DNA from: Oscarella lobularis
Taxonomy: Eukaryota > Porifera > Homoscleromorpha > Homosclerophorida > Oscarellidae
DNA: 64,000 nt
Direction of reading: 5' to 3'
Assembly (NCBI RefSeq): GCF_947507565.1
Contig: NC_089193.1
Coordinates: 186,001-250,000 of the forward strand
The translations under genes and the position numbers were made by a program. This document shows positions 35,366-47,400 of this stretch, piece after piece (position 1 is the stretch's first letter; each line of letters opens with the position of its first letter). The notes under the pieces are model-generated. The model did not search any database, was not told the DNA's origin, and was given only the letters and a program-made list of their open reading frames with translations.

Positions 35366-35770
35366 TAGGCCCGTATCCAGCCTGTTAATTATCCGGACTG
35401 CGTGAGCATGGATATCATGCTCGTTTGTGAGGCGTGGATAAGGCGTGGTTGGGCGTGGGTTGCTATGGCGTCAGCCAATTAGCAGCTGGCTTCGTCAAAC
35501 TGGGCTGCAGTCTCTGATTGGTTACTTAGAGTCATGTGATCAATAGACGTCATTGTAAGTGTTGGGAAAGACGTCAATTGATCACATTACTCTAAGAGAC
35601 TAATCAGAGACTGCATCCCAGTTTGGCGAAGCTCGCTGCTTATTGGCCGACGCCATAACAACCTACGCCCAACCACGCGTTGTTTACGCCTCACAAACAA
35701 GCAGTGTCTCCAGCCTGTTATCCAGGCTCACGCAGCAAGAGCCGCCCAAATAATAGGCTAGACGGGCCTA
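35366..35770. mobile_element. Foldback MITE, 405 bp, with 9-bp target-site duplication
   Basis: Ends are TAGGCCCG... and ...CGGGCCTA. Both arms read as long imperfect inverted repeats (CTCTGATTGG / CTAATCAGAG, GGGCGT / ACGCCC, GTGATCA / TGATCAC), meeting near 35550. Flanks are identical, TCATTTCCT at 35357..35365 and 35771..35779. No coding capacity. The 9-bp duplication fits Mutator-like elements, and a potentially autonomous one is present at 53367. It lies about 155 bp upstream of the start of receptor kinase B. Confidence 0.85.
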
Positions 35771-35895
35771 TCATTTCCTAGGATTCGTAGAAAATAGTTG
35801 TGGTCTTGGAGGCGTTGACGATCTTTGTGATTCGCTCAGTGCAACATCCTGTGAGTTCTCTCAAGTACAAGGGCACTGCCTCGCCTAAAAAGCTT

Positions 35896-35912
35896 TTAGT
35901 CGATCGGCGCCA
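35896..35912 (+). promoter_or_regulatory. 17-bp core block upstream of receptor kinase B start
   Basis: TTAGTCGATCGGCGCCA, identical to the block before receptor kinase A (16798..16814 on the other strand) and at the same distance from the ATG. Confidence 0.5.
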
Positions 35913-35927
35913 ACCTCATCTGATTAT

Positions 35928-38900
35928 ATGACGTTCTTCTTGCCTTGGTCTCTTCTGTTTCTTTTCCACAGTGGGGTCTTCCACCTGGCAGAAAGTTTTC
36001 CGGAGGAATACGCTGAACTGAAAGGTACATAAGTAGCTTAGACCGTCTCTATCGATTAGCGTGCAAAGTATAGTTTCCAAAACGGTACCTAGCCCAAGAC
36101 AGAATGTGAACACGTTCTTACGATATTTTGCATTTTTGTTTGTTAATCCTAGTTTTAGGAGGGAATGACACCCTTATTAGTTGTAGCGATGAAACTGAAG
36201 CATGACTAGATGCTGCCTTCTGACTCTCTTCTATTGTCTGGCGGCAGTCGCATCCGTTTACGGGACTTCGCGCTAATCAGATCTTAGCCTCGACAAGGCT
36301 TCTGTCTCTTACTTCCTGCGCGTGCATTAATTACTATACTTCCGCGTACAGATATAGCGATTCCTACTAAGGTGTACCAAAAAGGCTTGCTCATAAAATG
36401 AAATGAATAAATGAGAACAGACAAGCTTTTCTTTCAACTTAGATGGCAACAATAATTAAAATATAAGCTTTGATTTCAATTGCTTATTTATCCATAACCG
36501 ACCGTTTTGGGGGTCATTCTGTGTAGTACCTTATGTTGTTCATTTATTGCAAACTACAGCAGATGGTGTAAAGTTATTTATAAAGGAAGAGGCAATTCCT
36601 AACCATGCCAAAATTTTCATATATAATGGCTTCAATTTTATCATTTGTTTCAGCTTTTGTATCTTGAGCTGTTATACCTTTTGCATTTCAAGTGTGTGCG
36701 AGATCGCTTTGAATTAACTAAGAAAAAAGACTCTTAGTGTAGTTTTTTCAAAATAATTTCTTTAGTAATTATTTTTCATTTAGATGAAATTAAACAGAAG
36801 TTATCGTGCCTCACTTCTTCAACAGGAGCGTTGCTATGTAGCAACTTTGATTTCAATTATAGGTATTGTTGATGTACTTTATAAAATTAGAATTGATTAA
36901 AATACATTTTAGGCTTTCCAGAAATGCAAATGAGTCGCTTTCTGAACAACGGTTGCATAGACTCGAAGATTATGCGTACACTCACTCTGGACAGGTTTTA
37001 GCAATGTCAACTCATTATCTTCATTACGTTGTAGTTCCCATTCTCAGTGTTTACAGTTTCGTAACGATTGCGAACACATCGGCGACGCTAAGGCCAATGA
37101 TATAGAATTAATCATTTGGGGCACACCGTTGCAAGGTGAAGACTCATAAAGTCGATTTACTTGGGTGTGTTCTCTGACCCATATGCCGTGTCTTTTTTTC
37201 AGCTACCTTTTGGGTCGTCTTTGTTCTACCTGTCTTCTTTCTTGTGATCTTAATTTCCGCTTACTGCTATTTCTACCTTTTCTCTCTTGAGCTTCATTTC
37301 TTGAAAAGCAGACGAATCAACTCGTCTTCGTGCAGAAAACGAGAACACCTAAGGGTTGTAATTTTGCCGCCTAACGGTGACCGAGTACTTATAATCTTTT
37401 TTCTTGTTGCTGTTGTCCTCGCAACATCTACTCATGCTGAATACCCTGTACCCTCCTGTGAAGGTGAGAATCCTATATGTACTTTTTACTACTCAGGTAT
37501 CTTTCTTTAAATGCACAAGGGTGCATGGTGCTATTAACTGATTCTTTTCAACCTTGTTGTTACTTGACGTGTTTGTTTGTCAGACGCCTCGCGTCGAGGC
37601 TTCCCATGCTTCCACATTGCCCCACAGTAATACCATTCGCTTATGCTTGCTATTGTTATAATTGGAGGTGTTACCTAAAGACGAAAATTACACATTTAGA
37701 TACATGCTAAACGGAAACAAACGCGTCAAAAAACACCAGAACAGTATAATGCATCACGGTACAATAATGCGCGTTATTGCACAATCCAAAATACGTAACT
37801 GTACAAAACATGACGAGTTTCAAGAATTAATGATCTCATCGGACAATGTAACTTTTGGCAATTTTTAGACTGCTATGATGGCTGGCTCTGTTACAATTCT
37901 TCGTGCCTAAAAGTGTGGCACACACCCTTGACTTGGCCTCAAGCAGATGAAGCATGCTCTAATCATGGATCCCATCTACTGTCAATTGAAAACGATGATA
38001 AAGATCTGTGGCAATACTTATTTGAACGTTATAGGCAGCAGCCAATTTTTACCGGATTATTAGGTTCGTCTACTGAAGAGGGCTTGTACACATATCGGTG
38101 GTCAGACGGATCACCGTTTGTCTATTCAAACTGGGAACGTTTGAATGTCCACTGCAAAGCGGATTTGTGTACGACCATCATTCCTGATTATTCTTCTGGA
38201 GCTTACATCGTTCACTGGAACCCCGTTGCCTGTTTGTCACAAAATATATTCATCTGCAAAAAACCAAAAAGTGAGCGAGTCGCATTTCCTTATCGCAACT
38301 TTTGAAATTGATTGTTTTTTTAGAACTTAAGAGTGCCGACGTGCGGCTTGTCGATGGTGTTACACCGAACCGCGGTCGCGTCGAGATTTTTCTAGACGGT
38401 GATTGGAGACGCGTTTGCATTTCGGGAACAGGTTCCGATGTTGAACAAACGGCGGCGGCAGTCTGTCGACATTTGGGTCACCTTGACGTATTTTATGCTT
38501 CGGCTTTGAATCACTCTAGAGAAGGAAACTTTGAGATTACTTCGGATTTTGTCGGCTGTGCGTTAGCGGGTAACAGCGGTTGTGCAAACGAAGTAGCAGC
38601 GTGTAATTGGGAATTATTTGTTTCATGTCAGTCCAGTAGAACCTTTTCCTTTGATATACGGCTTACGGACAGCCATGTTCCTAACGAGGGGTTTGTAGTA
38701 TTTGAGGATGTAAATGGAATTTCGAGACAGGGTTGTGGCAGCTATTTCAGCAGGCATAGTGATTCTCTTGTTTATTGTAGGCATTTGGGATACGGTGGTG
38801 GAGTAGCTGCTATTAGGGAACTTGATTTAAATCTCAAGACTTCTGTGTATGTGTCAACTCATTGTTTGAGAAAGTCATTGACTTTGGCCGGATGCTATTT

Positions 38901-41900
38901 TTATCAAAATTCGCATTGTTTTCATTCTATCTGGCTTAATTGCTCTTATTCCCAATGGCAAGTGCGATTGAACAGTACTGCCGATAGAATAAAAGAAAGA
39001 GAAGGAACTATTGAAGTTTTTTTCAACGAAGCGTGGACCGTTGTCTGCAACGACAAATGGGATATAAATGGGGCTCAAGTTGCCTGTCGCCAATTGGGCT
39101 TCAAAAAGGCAATAACTGCAAATTTATCGCGATCTAAATCAGCGTTAGGCGACAAAAGGGATTCCCAGTTGCAAGTGCTATGTAACGGAAACGAAACGAC
39201 GCTTAGAGAGTGTCAACATAAAGTCATTCACAATCAATCTTGCACGACTGCAGCAGCTGTTTGCCAGATGAATGAATGTGAACAAAACGATTAAGAAATA
39301 TTGATGTTAGATAATTTTCTTCTTTTTCTAGATTGTCCCTTAGGTTGGTTTCTCTACGCAGACTATTGCTATACTGTTACAGACACTTTACCGATCATGG
39401 ATGACGTATTCTTAGGCGATGGTGGATGTGGAGCTTCTAACAGTGCTAGTATTACCAGTCCTCATGAACAGGCTTTTGTCCTATCTCTTCTTGCTAGCCT
39501 GAAAACCGACGTTTGGATTGGATTGAGACGAAAAGAAAATGAAGCGTTCGAGTGGATCAATGGGGATCCGTTGAGGTGTCGATGATAAAGCTTGTAGCTG
39601 TATTTGATCTTTTTACGTGTCTGTCTAGGTATGTCTTGTGGGCCCCTGGAGAACCTAAGACTTTCTACAGATGCGTTGCGCTGGATCCTCGTGCTGGCTA
39701 CTGGAAGACAAAAAATTGCTTAGAATGGAGTGGGGTTTTATGCAAAGTTGCTCTTCGTATGAAAGCGCTCCCCTCTCCCAAATAGAGAATTCTATTTTCT
39801 TTGCTTTATTTAGGAGATGTAGCAAACGAACTGCGTCAGGAAACAGCTCCAGCAGCGAATATTCGGTGTAGGAGCGACGAATTCTATTTCAAAGAAGCTT
39901 GCTATTATTTGTCAAAAGACGACGATGAGCTTGTTTCACAAGTGCAGGCACAAAATGAAAAGTGCAAAAGTCGCAATGCCACACTAGCTTCAATAAGCAC
40001 CACATACGAAAACGCATTCATTGCAAGTGAGACTTCTCCTTCAAAGGAATCTCTCTATTGGACTGGCCTGGTTTATAATGAAACGTTTGCCAATGGAAAT
40101 TTCAGGTGGCATGATGAGACTCCTGTCATATTCACCAAGTGGGGAATGTACGAGCCCAAACACCTGCAAGATAGTAGCATCTGCGTTTTGTTTGGATCAG
40201 ACGGCCGTGAGTTTGTTTGGTCTGTTTCAAACTGCTCTGCTAAAGCTCGATACGTCTGTAAAAGTACGGTTGCAGAAACGTGAAGATATGTAAACTTACC
40301 GCTTTTCTCTAGGAGATGAAATAACATCATATTCAGATGATTTGGGAAGTGGATCTTCTGATAACGAAAGAGAATCTCTGTCCACTGGCGGTGAGTATTT
40401 CAAAAATTTTATTTTTCAAATATTTTTGCGTTTCTTTCTAGAGGTTTACGCATGTCCCGATGGTTGGTCGAAGATTGGCACTTGGTCCTGCTTCAAGCGA
40501 CTTTTTGCCAGAATGACCTGGCATTTTTCTTTGTCAAACTGCGAGTCAATGGGGGAAGGAGCGTCTCTTGCGAGAATTCTTTCTCTTGAAGAGCAGAAGG
40601 AGCTAGGTTTGATCCTTCTCAACGAAGAAGAAGCTTGGATTGGACTAAGCGACATGAATGATGAGGGATATTATGTTTGGGCTGACGGATCGCCTTTAAT
40701 CTACGTAAACTGGAATTCGTCTGAAGTAGAAACAAGCTCTTACCTTCAAAGAGAGAAAGATTGTGTGGCTGCAACAAAAAAGGCTTGGCAGTCTATCAGT
40801 TGTTCTGAGATGAAGCCCAGCCTTTGCTTCATGCCTGCAATTCCCGGTATGTCAAGCGACGTTAACGATGTTTTATGTTCAATGTTGTGAGTTCTTCAGA
40901 TTTTGACGAATGCTCTAACAATATCAGCGATTGTCACGTAAACGCAACGTGCGAAAATATACTCTATTCGTACATCTGCACTTGCAAACCAGGATTTACA
41001 GGAAATGGAACTTCGTGCGAAGGTAACGTGCATCTTCTGTAATTGTACTAAACAATGGCATACTTTCTTGGTTTCAGATATAAATGAATGCAACTATGCC
41101 TGTAACAAGGAAGGCCAAAATTGTTCTAATACATTTGGATCCTATGAGTGCGCTTGCAGAAGTGGATGGACGGGAAATGGCAGTGTTTGCGTCGATGTGA
41201 ACGAGTGCAACGAGACAAGCATCTGCCATTCTCATGCAAATTGCTTAAATTATCCCGGCTCTTATCAATGTAGATGTCAAAAAGGCTGGAAGGGAAATGG
41301 TTCTTTTTGCTCTGACGTCAACGAGTGCGAGAATGATAATCCGTGCCATTCCCAAGCAATTTGCACAAATCAGAACGGCTCCTTTATCTGTAGGTGTCTG
41401 CAAGGCTGGACAGGAGACGGATTCTCGTGCAACGATATTAATGAATGTCTCCTGCCTGTAACATGCCAAACTTCGGAATATTGTAGAAACACAAACGGAT
41501 CGTTTCAGTGCTTGTGCAGTAGCGGCTACGTGGGCAATGGAAGCCATTGCGAAGGTAAAATAAATTCTGTTCTTTGTTAGGCTGCGTTTCTCATGCACAT
41601 TCACAAAATCCTATGAAAGTGCTAATTTTTAACTTGTTTTCCTAATAAATCTTTTATGCAGGTATTGCAGAAGAGTTTAAATCCAACTCCCAATCGATTA
41701 TCATTTTCTCAGTCACAAGCTCCGTTATTGTGATTTTTGTCATCTTTCTTGGTTTTTATGTGCGCCGCAGGGCTTTGCGCAAAAAACGTTTTGTATACAA
41801 CCTTGACAAACGGCCAGACAAATGGGAAATAAATTGTGGTGATATGATTTTGTTAGAGAAGCTGGGGGACGGATTTTTTGGCGTTGTTCACAGAGCGTAT

Positions 41901-43524
41901 CTTTATCATCGACCATCTGGGAGTGTTTCGAATCTAGCTCTAAAAGAGAGCCTTTCGTTTGGCAATAGGTCTGAGGTCGCTTGTAAAATGCTCAAAGGTA
42001 CGCCGCGCTCGTGTTTCATTGTCTAATTTTATCTGCAGTGTTATTGCATTTATGCGAATTTCATCTACTAATTTTCATGTTTGTAGGATCGAATAACGCG
42101 GAGGTAGACTTTTTGGAAGAAATCAAACTTATGAAAAACATCGGGCAGCACCCACATATTGTCAACTTTCTGGGATGCATAACAATATCGACGCCATTCT
42201 GCCTCATAGTCGAATACTGCAAAAACGGCGACTTACTCAACTATCTTAACAAAAGACACAATAAGGTTGTTTTTACGTATCACATCTGTACAGACAAACA
42301 TCTAAGAACTGTTTTTTTGCCTCACTGAGCAGCAATTGAATGAAATCGTCTCAGACCTTGAAAGCGAAATCGAGGTGCGTTAAAATAAATTGAACTTCCG
42401 TGAATAAATCTATTCACTTTAATGTTAATGGTTGTATTTAGGGTAGTGTTCCTGCGTCTTCGCCTGTTTGTGACACATTTACGCATCAGTGGCGTGAGAT
42501 GAATGAGGATTTGAAAGTCTTCTTTGATGGTATGTACTTGAGATGATACAATGACAGAAGAGCTTTATTTTATAGATGAAGAGGGTGCTGAGAAGAAATG
42601 TGAGCCCGAATTGAATGCTCGCGACCTCTTATCATTCGCTTGGCAAATTGCATCCGGAATGGTGTGAAAATTAGACGTCATACTTTCTTACTGATATTCG
42701 AACCTATAGGAATATCTGATTGGAAAAGGTTTAGTTCATCGTGACTTGGCCTGTCGGAACGTGCTCGTTTGCGAAAATAAACTACTCAAAGTTTCCGACT
42801 TTGGACTGACAAGAGCCGTCTACGGAGACGGCGCCTACAGTCAGAAGACCACAAGACGTCTTCCACTTCGTTGGATGTCTATTGAGGCAATAACGCACCG
42901 TCTCTTTTCTGAGCAAAGCGATGTGTAAATGAAAATTTAGTCTGTTGATTGGAGTACTTGATACTTCAACGCTGTTTCTATGTAGATGGTCTTTTGGAGT
43001 TGTGATGTGGGAAATATGTACTCTGGGTAAGCTCACCTTCACCGTCTTTTCAGTTTGAGACTATTGCATTTCAGGCTCTTTTCCTTATCCGTGCGTTTTC
43101 ACTAGAGAACTTCTGTCGCATTTGCGTAGTGGAAACCGCTTATCAGTCCCAGAAAGCTGCTCCACTGAGCTGTTAGTATTAATCGCAAAGAACTTCCTTT
43201 TAGGCTTTTTTGGCTTATTTCCTCTATAGATACAAGATAATGTCTTCATGCTGGTCTGCCGATCCAGAGAAGCGACCGACGTTCAACCGTCTTACGCGGC
43301 TTCTGGGACAAATGCTTGAAGCCGAAAATCAAAGCCAATACATCGTTTTTGATGCTATCAGTTTACTTCCTTCTGGCAGCACAAAATCAAGAAGCCGAGC
43401 GATGGAGTCAGAAAGCGAAAATGAAGCTCTTAGAACAAATTCGTTCACGCAAAAAGACGATGCCGAGGAAATCAGGTATGTGGTCGGTTCCGCAGCATCA
43501 GCAATCAAGGAAAGCAACGTGTAA
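35928..43524 (+). CDS. Receptor tyrosine kinase B: CTLD-SRCR(3)-CTLD(3)-EGF-TM-kinase
   Basis: About 1,750 aa plus one unresolved exon. Exons: 35928..36024, 36784..36862, 36913..36994, 37048..37136, 37203..37463, (37580-37750 unresolved), 37869..38270, 38324..39277, 39332..39575, 39629..39746, 39814..40263, 40314..40390, 40442..40846, 40900..41022, 41078..41554, 41662..41997, 42087..42265, 42333..42374, 42442..42529, 42576..42661, 42710..42924, 42986..43026, 43075..43171, 43230..43524. Signal peptide, Cys-bearing short ectodomain, hydrophobic segment (WVVFVLPVFFLVILISAYCY), basic loop, second hydrophobic segment (VLIIFFLVAVVLA), then CTLD, three SRCR, three CTLD, five EGF, TM (VIVIFVIFLGFYV) and kinase with GDGFFGVV, VACK, HRDLACRN, DFGLTR, LPLRWMSIEA and an insert between lobes. 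Two more tyrosine motifs in the tail (QYIVFDA, RYVVGSA). All catalytic residues are present. Gene B has a small acidic linker exon (40314..40390) that gene A lacks. Confidence 0.87.
36025..36783 (+). other. Long first intron of receptor kinase B
   Basis: 759 nt, AT-rich, between the signal-peptide exon (donor GTACAT) and exon 2 (acceptor CATTTAG). Gene A has an equivalent 866-nt intron. These are much longer than other introns in the genes and may hold regulatory sequence. Confidence 0.5.
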
Positions 43525-44200
43525 GATGGCAAACTCTCCTCCCGCGGTGCATTAGAGCATTACCGCTTCACGTGCTTCATATAAAGTGTATGTTTCAGCT
43601 TTTCGCTTCTGTTGATGTATAGCTATAGATAGGTAACGTGCTGTTTTTCTCTTTTGCTTTTTGTGCGCTATATTGCCGTGTTCCGTCAAACTTCTGGTGA
43701 GAGTTCTAAGAAACGCAAAAAAATTTGAAAAGGAAGTCTGTCATTTTTCAGCTTTTATTGTACCGCGTTACACTGCATCCTTATGCTAGATGAAATTGCA
43801 TTATCGAATCACATTGCAGTTATTCTCCTTATCGAGCTTTTTATTGGACATGCATCCTAAGCTTCCACTTTGGCGCTATTTATCTTCGAATACAAAAGTC
43901 CCGTATTTCATCGGATAGACGTTTTTTTCCGTTATTTCTCCAAAACCAGCACACCTACACACTATACGGGCATATTCAATATAAAACTTCCGGCACGGAA
44001 TTAAATACATGTTGGAGCCCGAGCAGGATAAAGTATTCTATTTCTTAGAAAAAACACATTTAAACATTCAGAAAAATAATCAAAAAAAGAGATCAAGCAT
44101 TCGTCACTATTTAAAAAATAAGCCAAAAAGCATGAATTTTTTTTACAATAACAGGGACACTCAGTCAGCACAACGAGGTAGTATTGAACGCTAGTACCAA
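43525..44200. repeat. 3' flank of receptor kinase B, duplicated downstream of C
   Basis: Resembles 47504..48170 (shared strings such as TTTGGCGCT, CCGTATTT, CTCCAAAACCAGC). This shows that the tandem duplication that made gene C included the 3' flank. Confidence 0.65.
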
Positions 44201-44254
44201 GGAAATCTTTTTACCAAGAGGTTTATACGTTTCTGATATACTTCGAACAAGAAA

Positions 44255-44375
44255 GATTACTGCACGTGAGCTCTGGTTCCCGGCCAAATCTTTATTTAGT
44301 AGTTCGTTTATCTTCACTACACTACGCCAAAAACCTATCTGAACTTCTCTACAGACAAAGGCAAACGCAAAAAAT
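44255..44375. repeat. Repeat B left-end fragment at the B/C duplication junction
   Basis: Diverged match to the first ~120 bp of repeat B (compare 5120..5240 and 26060..26180: CACGCGATACGTGGTTCCCGG-type start and AAACCTATC core). Receptor-gene homology begins just after, at about 44415. Confidence 0.5.
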
Positions 44376-44414
44376 AACAATTATAAAGAGAAAGTCCAAG
44401 AAGAATTTAGTTAA

Positions 44415-47400
44415 TCTATATCAACTGGAATTCGTCAGAAGTAGAAACAAGCTCTTACCTTCAAAGAGAGAAAGATTGTGTAGCTGCAACGAACAGTTCT
44501 TGGCAGTCTTTCGGTTGTTCTGAAATGAAGCCCAGCCTTTGCTTCAGGCTTGCAATTCCAGGTATGTCAAGCGACTTTAACGATGATTCATCTTTTACGT
44601 TGTGAGTTCTTCAGATTTTGACGAATGCTTTAACAATTTCAGTGATTGTCACGTAAACGCAACGTGCAAAAATACGCTCTCTTCGTACAACTGCACTTGC
44701 AAACCAGGATTTACCGGAAATGGAACTTCGTGCGAAGGTAACGTGCATCTTCTGTAATTGCACTGAACAATGGTGTATTTTCTTGGTTTCAGATATAAAT
44801 GAATGCAACTATACCTGTAACAAGGAGGGCCAAAATTGTTCTAATACATTTGGATACTATGAGTGCGCTTGCAGAAGTGGATGGACGGGAAATGGCAGTG
44901 TTTGCGTCGATGTGAACGAGTGCAACGAGACAAGCATCTGCCATTCTCATGCAAATTGCTTAAATTATCCCGGCTCTTATCAATGTAGATGTCAAAAAGG
45001 CTGGAAGGGAAATGGTACTTTTTGCGAGGATGTGAACGAGTGCGAGACGATTAACGCGTGTCATTTGCACGCCAAGTGCGAGAATCATCTAGGAACGTTT
45101 GAGTGCACGTGTCTAGAAGGCTGGTCTGGAAACGGCACTCTTTGCGTAGACACTAATGAGTGCTTTAATGACAACCCATGTCATTCGGAAGCGAATTGCG
45201 CAAATCATCAAGGAACGTTCAAGTGTACGTGTCGAGAAGGTTGGTCTGGGGACGGATTTTTTTGCTTGGACGTCAACGAGTGCGAGAATGATAATCCGTG
45301 CCATTCGGAAGCGATTTGCACAAATCAGAAAGGCTCCTTTATTTGTAGGTGTCCGCAAGGCTGGACAGGCGACGGATATTCGTGCAGCGATATTGATGAA
45401 TGCCTCCTGCCTCTAACATGCCAAACTTCGGAATACTGTAGAAACACAAACGGATCATTTCAGTGCTTGTGCATCAGCGGCTACGTTGGCAATGGGACCC
45501 ATTGCGAAGGTAAAGTAACATAGATAGAAGCAATGAGTTTTCTGTTTTCTTGCTGCGTTGCTGATATACGTAAATTCCCGAGAAAATGCTAATTTCTAAT
45601 TATGAGTTTTTTGTGCAGGTATTACAGTCGAGTCGAGCTCCAACTCTCATTGGAAAATCATTATATCAGTCATCAGCTTCGTTTTTGTGGTGGTTATTGC
45701 CATCTTTCTTGTTTTTTATGGTCGCCGCAGGGTTTTACGCAGAAAAGGTTTCGTCTCTGACCTCGACAAACCGGCAGACGAATGGGAAGTAAATTCCGGT
45801 GATATGACTTTGCTAGAGAAGCTCGGCGACGGATTTTTTGGCGTTGTGCACAGGGCGTATCTCTATCATCGTCCATCTGGGAGTTTGTCGAGGCTAGCTC
45901 GAAAAGAGAGCAATTCTTTTGACAATAGGTCTGAGGTCGCTTGTAAAATGCTCAAAGGTGCGTCGCGCTCGTGTTTCTTGACGACCTTTATTTGCAGTCT
46001 ATTTGAATTGACGCTAATTTTTTCTGCTAATTTTCATGTTTGTAGGATCGAATCTGGCGGAGATGGACTTTCTGGAAGAAATCAAACTCATGAAAAACAT
46101 CGGGCAGCACCCACATATTGTCAACTTTCTGGGATGCATAACAGTATCGACGCCGTTCTGTCTCATAGTCGAATACTGCATGAACGACGACTTGCTCAAC
46201 TATCTTAAAAAAGGACATCATAAGGTTGTTTTAGCTATTGCATCCAAACAGACAAACAACTAATACCCCTCATTGTTTGCCTCACTGAGCAGAAATTGAA
46301 TGAAATGGTCGTAGACGTTGAAAGCGATAACGAGGCACGTTATTTCTTCAAATTTTGTAAAAAATATAACTCGCCTTTGTCGCATTCAGGTTAGTACGCC
46401 CACGCCCTCGCCTGATTGCGACACATTTAAGCATCAGTGGCGTGAGATGAATGAGGATTTTAGTGATATGAAAGCCATTGATCGTGGTATGAGCTTGTGA
46501 TCCATGCAGTGACGGAAGGCCAGTTTTTGTATATTTATAGATGAGGGCGGTGCGGAGAAGAGATGTGAGCCCGAATTGAATGCTCGTGACCTTTTATCAT
46601 TCGCTTGGCAAATTGCATCCGGAATGGTGTGAAAAATGGTGTGAAAATTAGACGTCATACTTTTTTAGTGACATTCGAACCTTTAGGAATACCTGTCTGG
46701 AAAAGGATTAGTTCATCGTGACTTGGCCTGTCGGAACCTGCTCGTTTGCGAAAATAAACTACTCAAAGTTTCCGACTTTGGACTTACAAGATCTGTCTAT
46801 CACGACGGTTCCTACAGTCAAAAGACCACAAGACGTCTTCCACTTCGTTGGATGTCTATCGAAGCCATAACACACCGTCTCTTTTCTGAGCAGAGCGACG
46901 TGTAAATTAAAATTTAGTCTGGTGGTGCAATTTGTGCTTCAACGCTTTTTCTATGTAGATGGTCTTTCGGAGTTGTTTTGTGGGAAATATGTACTCTTGG
47001 TTAGCTTATCTTTACCGTCTTCTCTGTTCGAAACGATTTAATTTCATGCAGGCTCTTTCCCTTATCCTTGCGTTTCCACTGGAAAACTTCTGTCTCATTT
47101 GCGTAGCGGCAACCGGTTAGCCTGCCCCGAAAGCTGCTCCGCTGAGATGTTAGTATTGGTCGCAATCATCTTGCTTTTCGGCTAGCTCTTTCCTGTTTTT
47201 CCTTATAGGTATAATATAATGTCTGCATGCTGGTCTTCCGATTCTGAAAAGCGGCCAACGTTCAGCCGTCTTACGCAGCTTCTGGGACAAATGCTTGAAG
47301 CGGAAAATGAAAGCCAATACATTGTTTTTGATGCTATCAGTTTACTTTCTTCTTGCAGCATAGAATCGCGAAGCGGAAAACGGGAGTCAGACTGCAAAAA

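Noticed and set aside
35366-35770. Inverted repeat as a bidirectional promoter or hairpin RNA gene
   Set aside because: Exact 9-bp flanking duplications and TIR ends explain it better as a MITE; a regulatory side effect remains possible.
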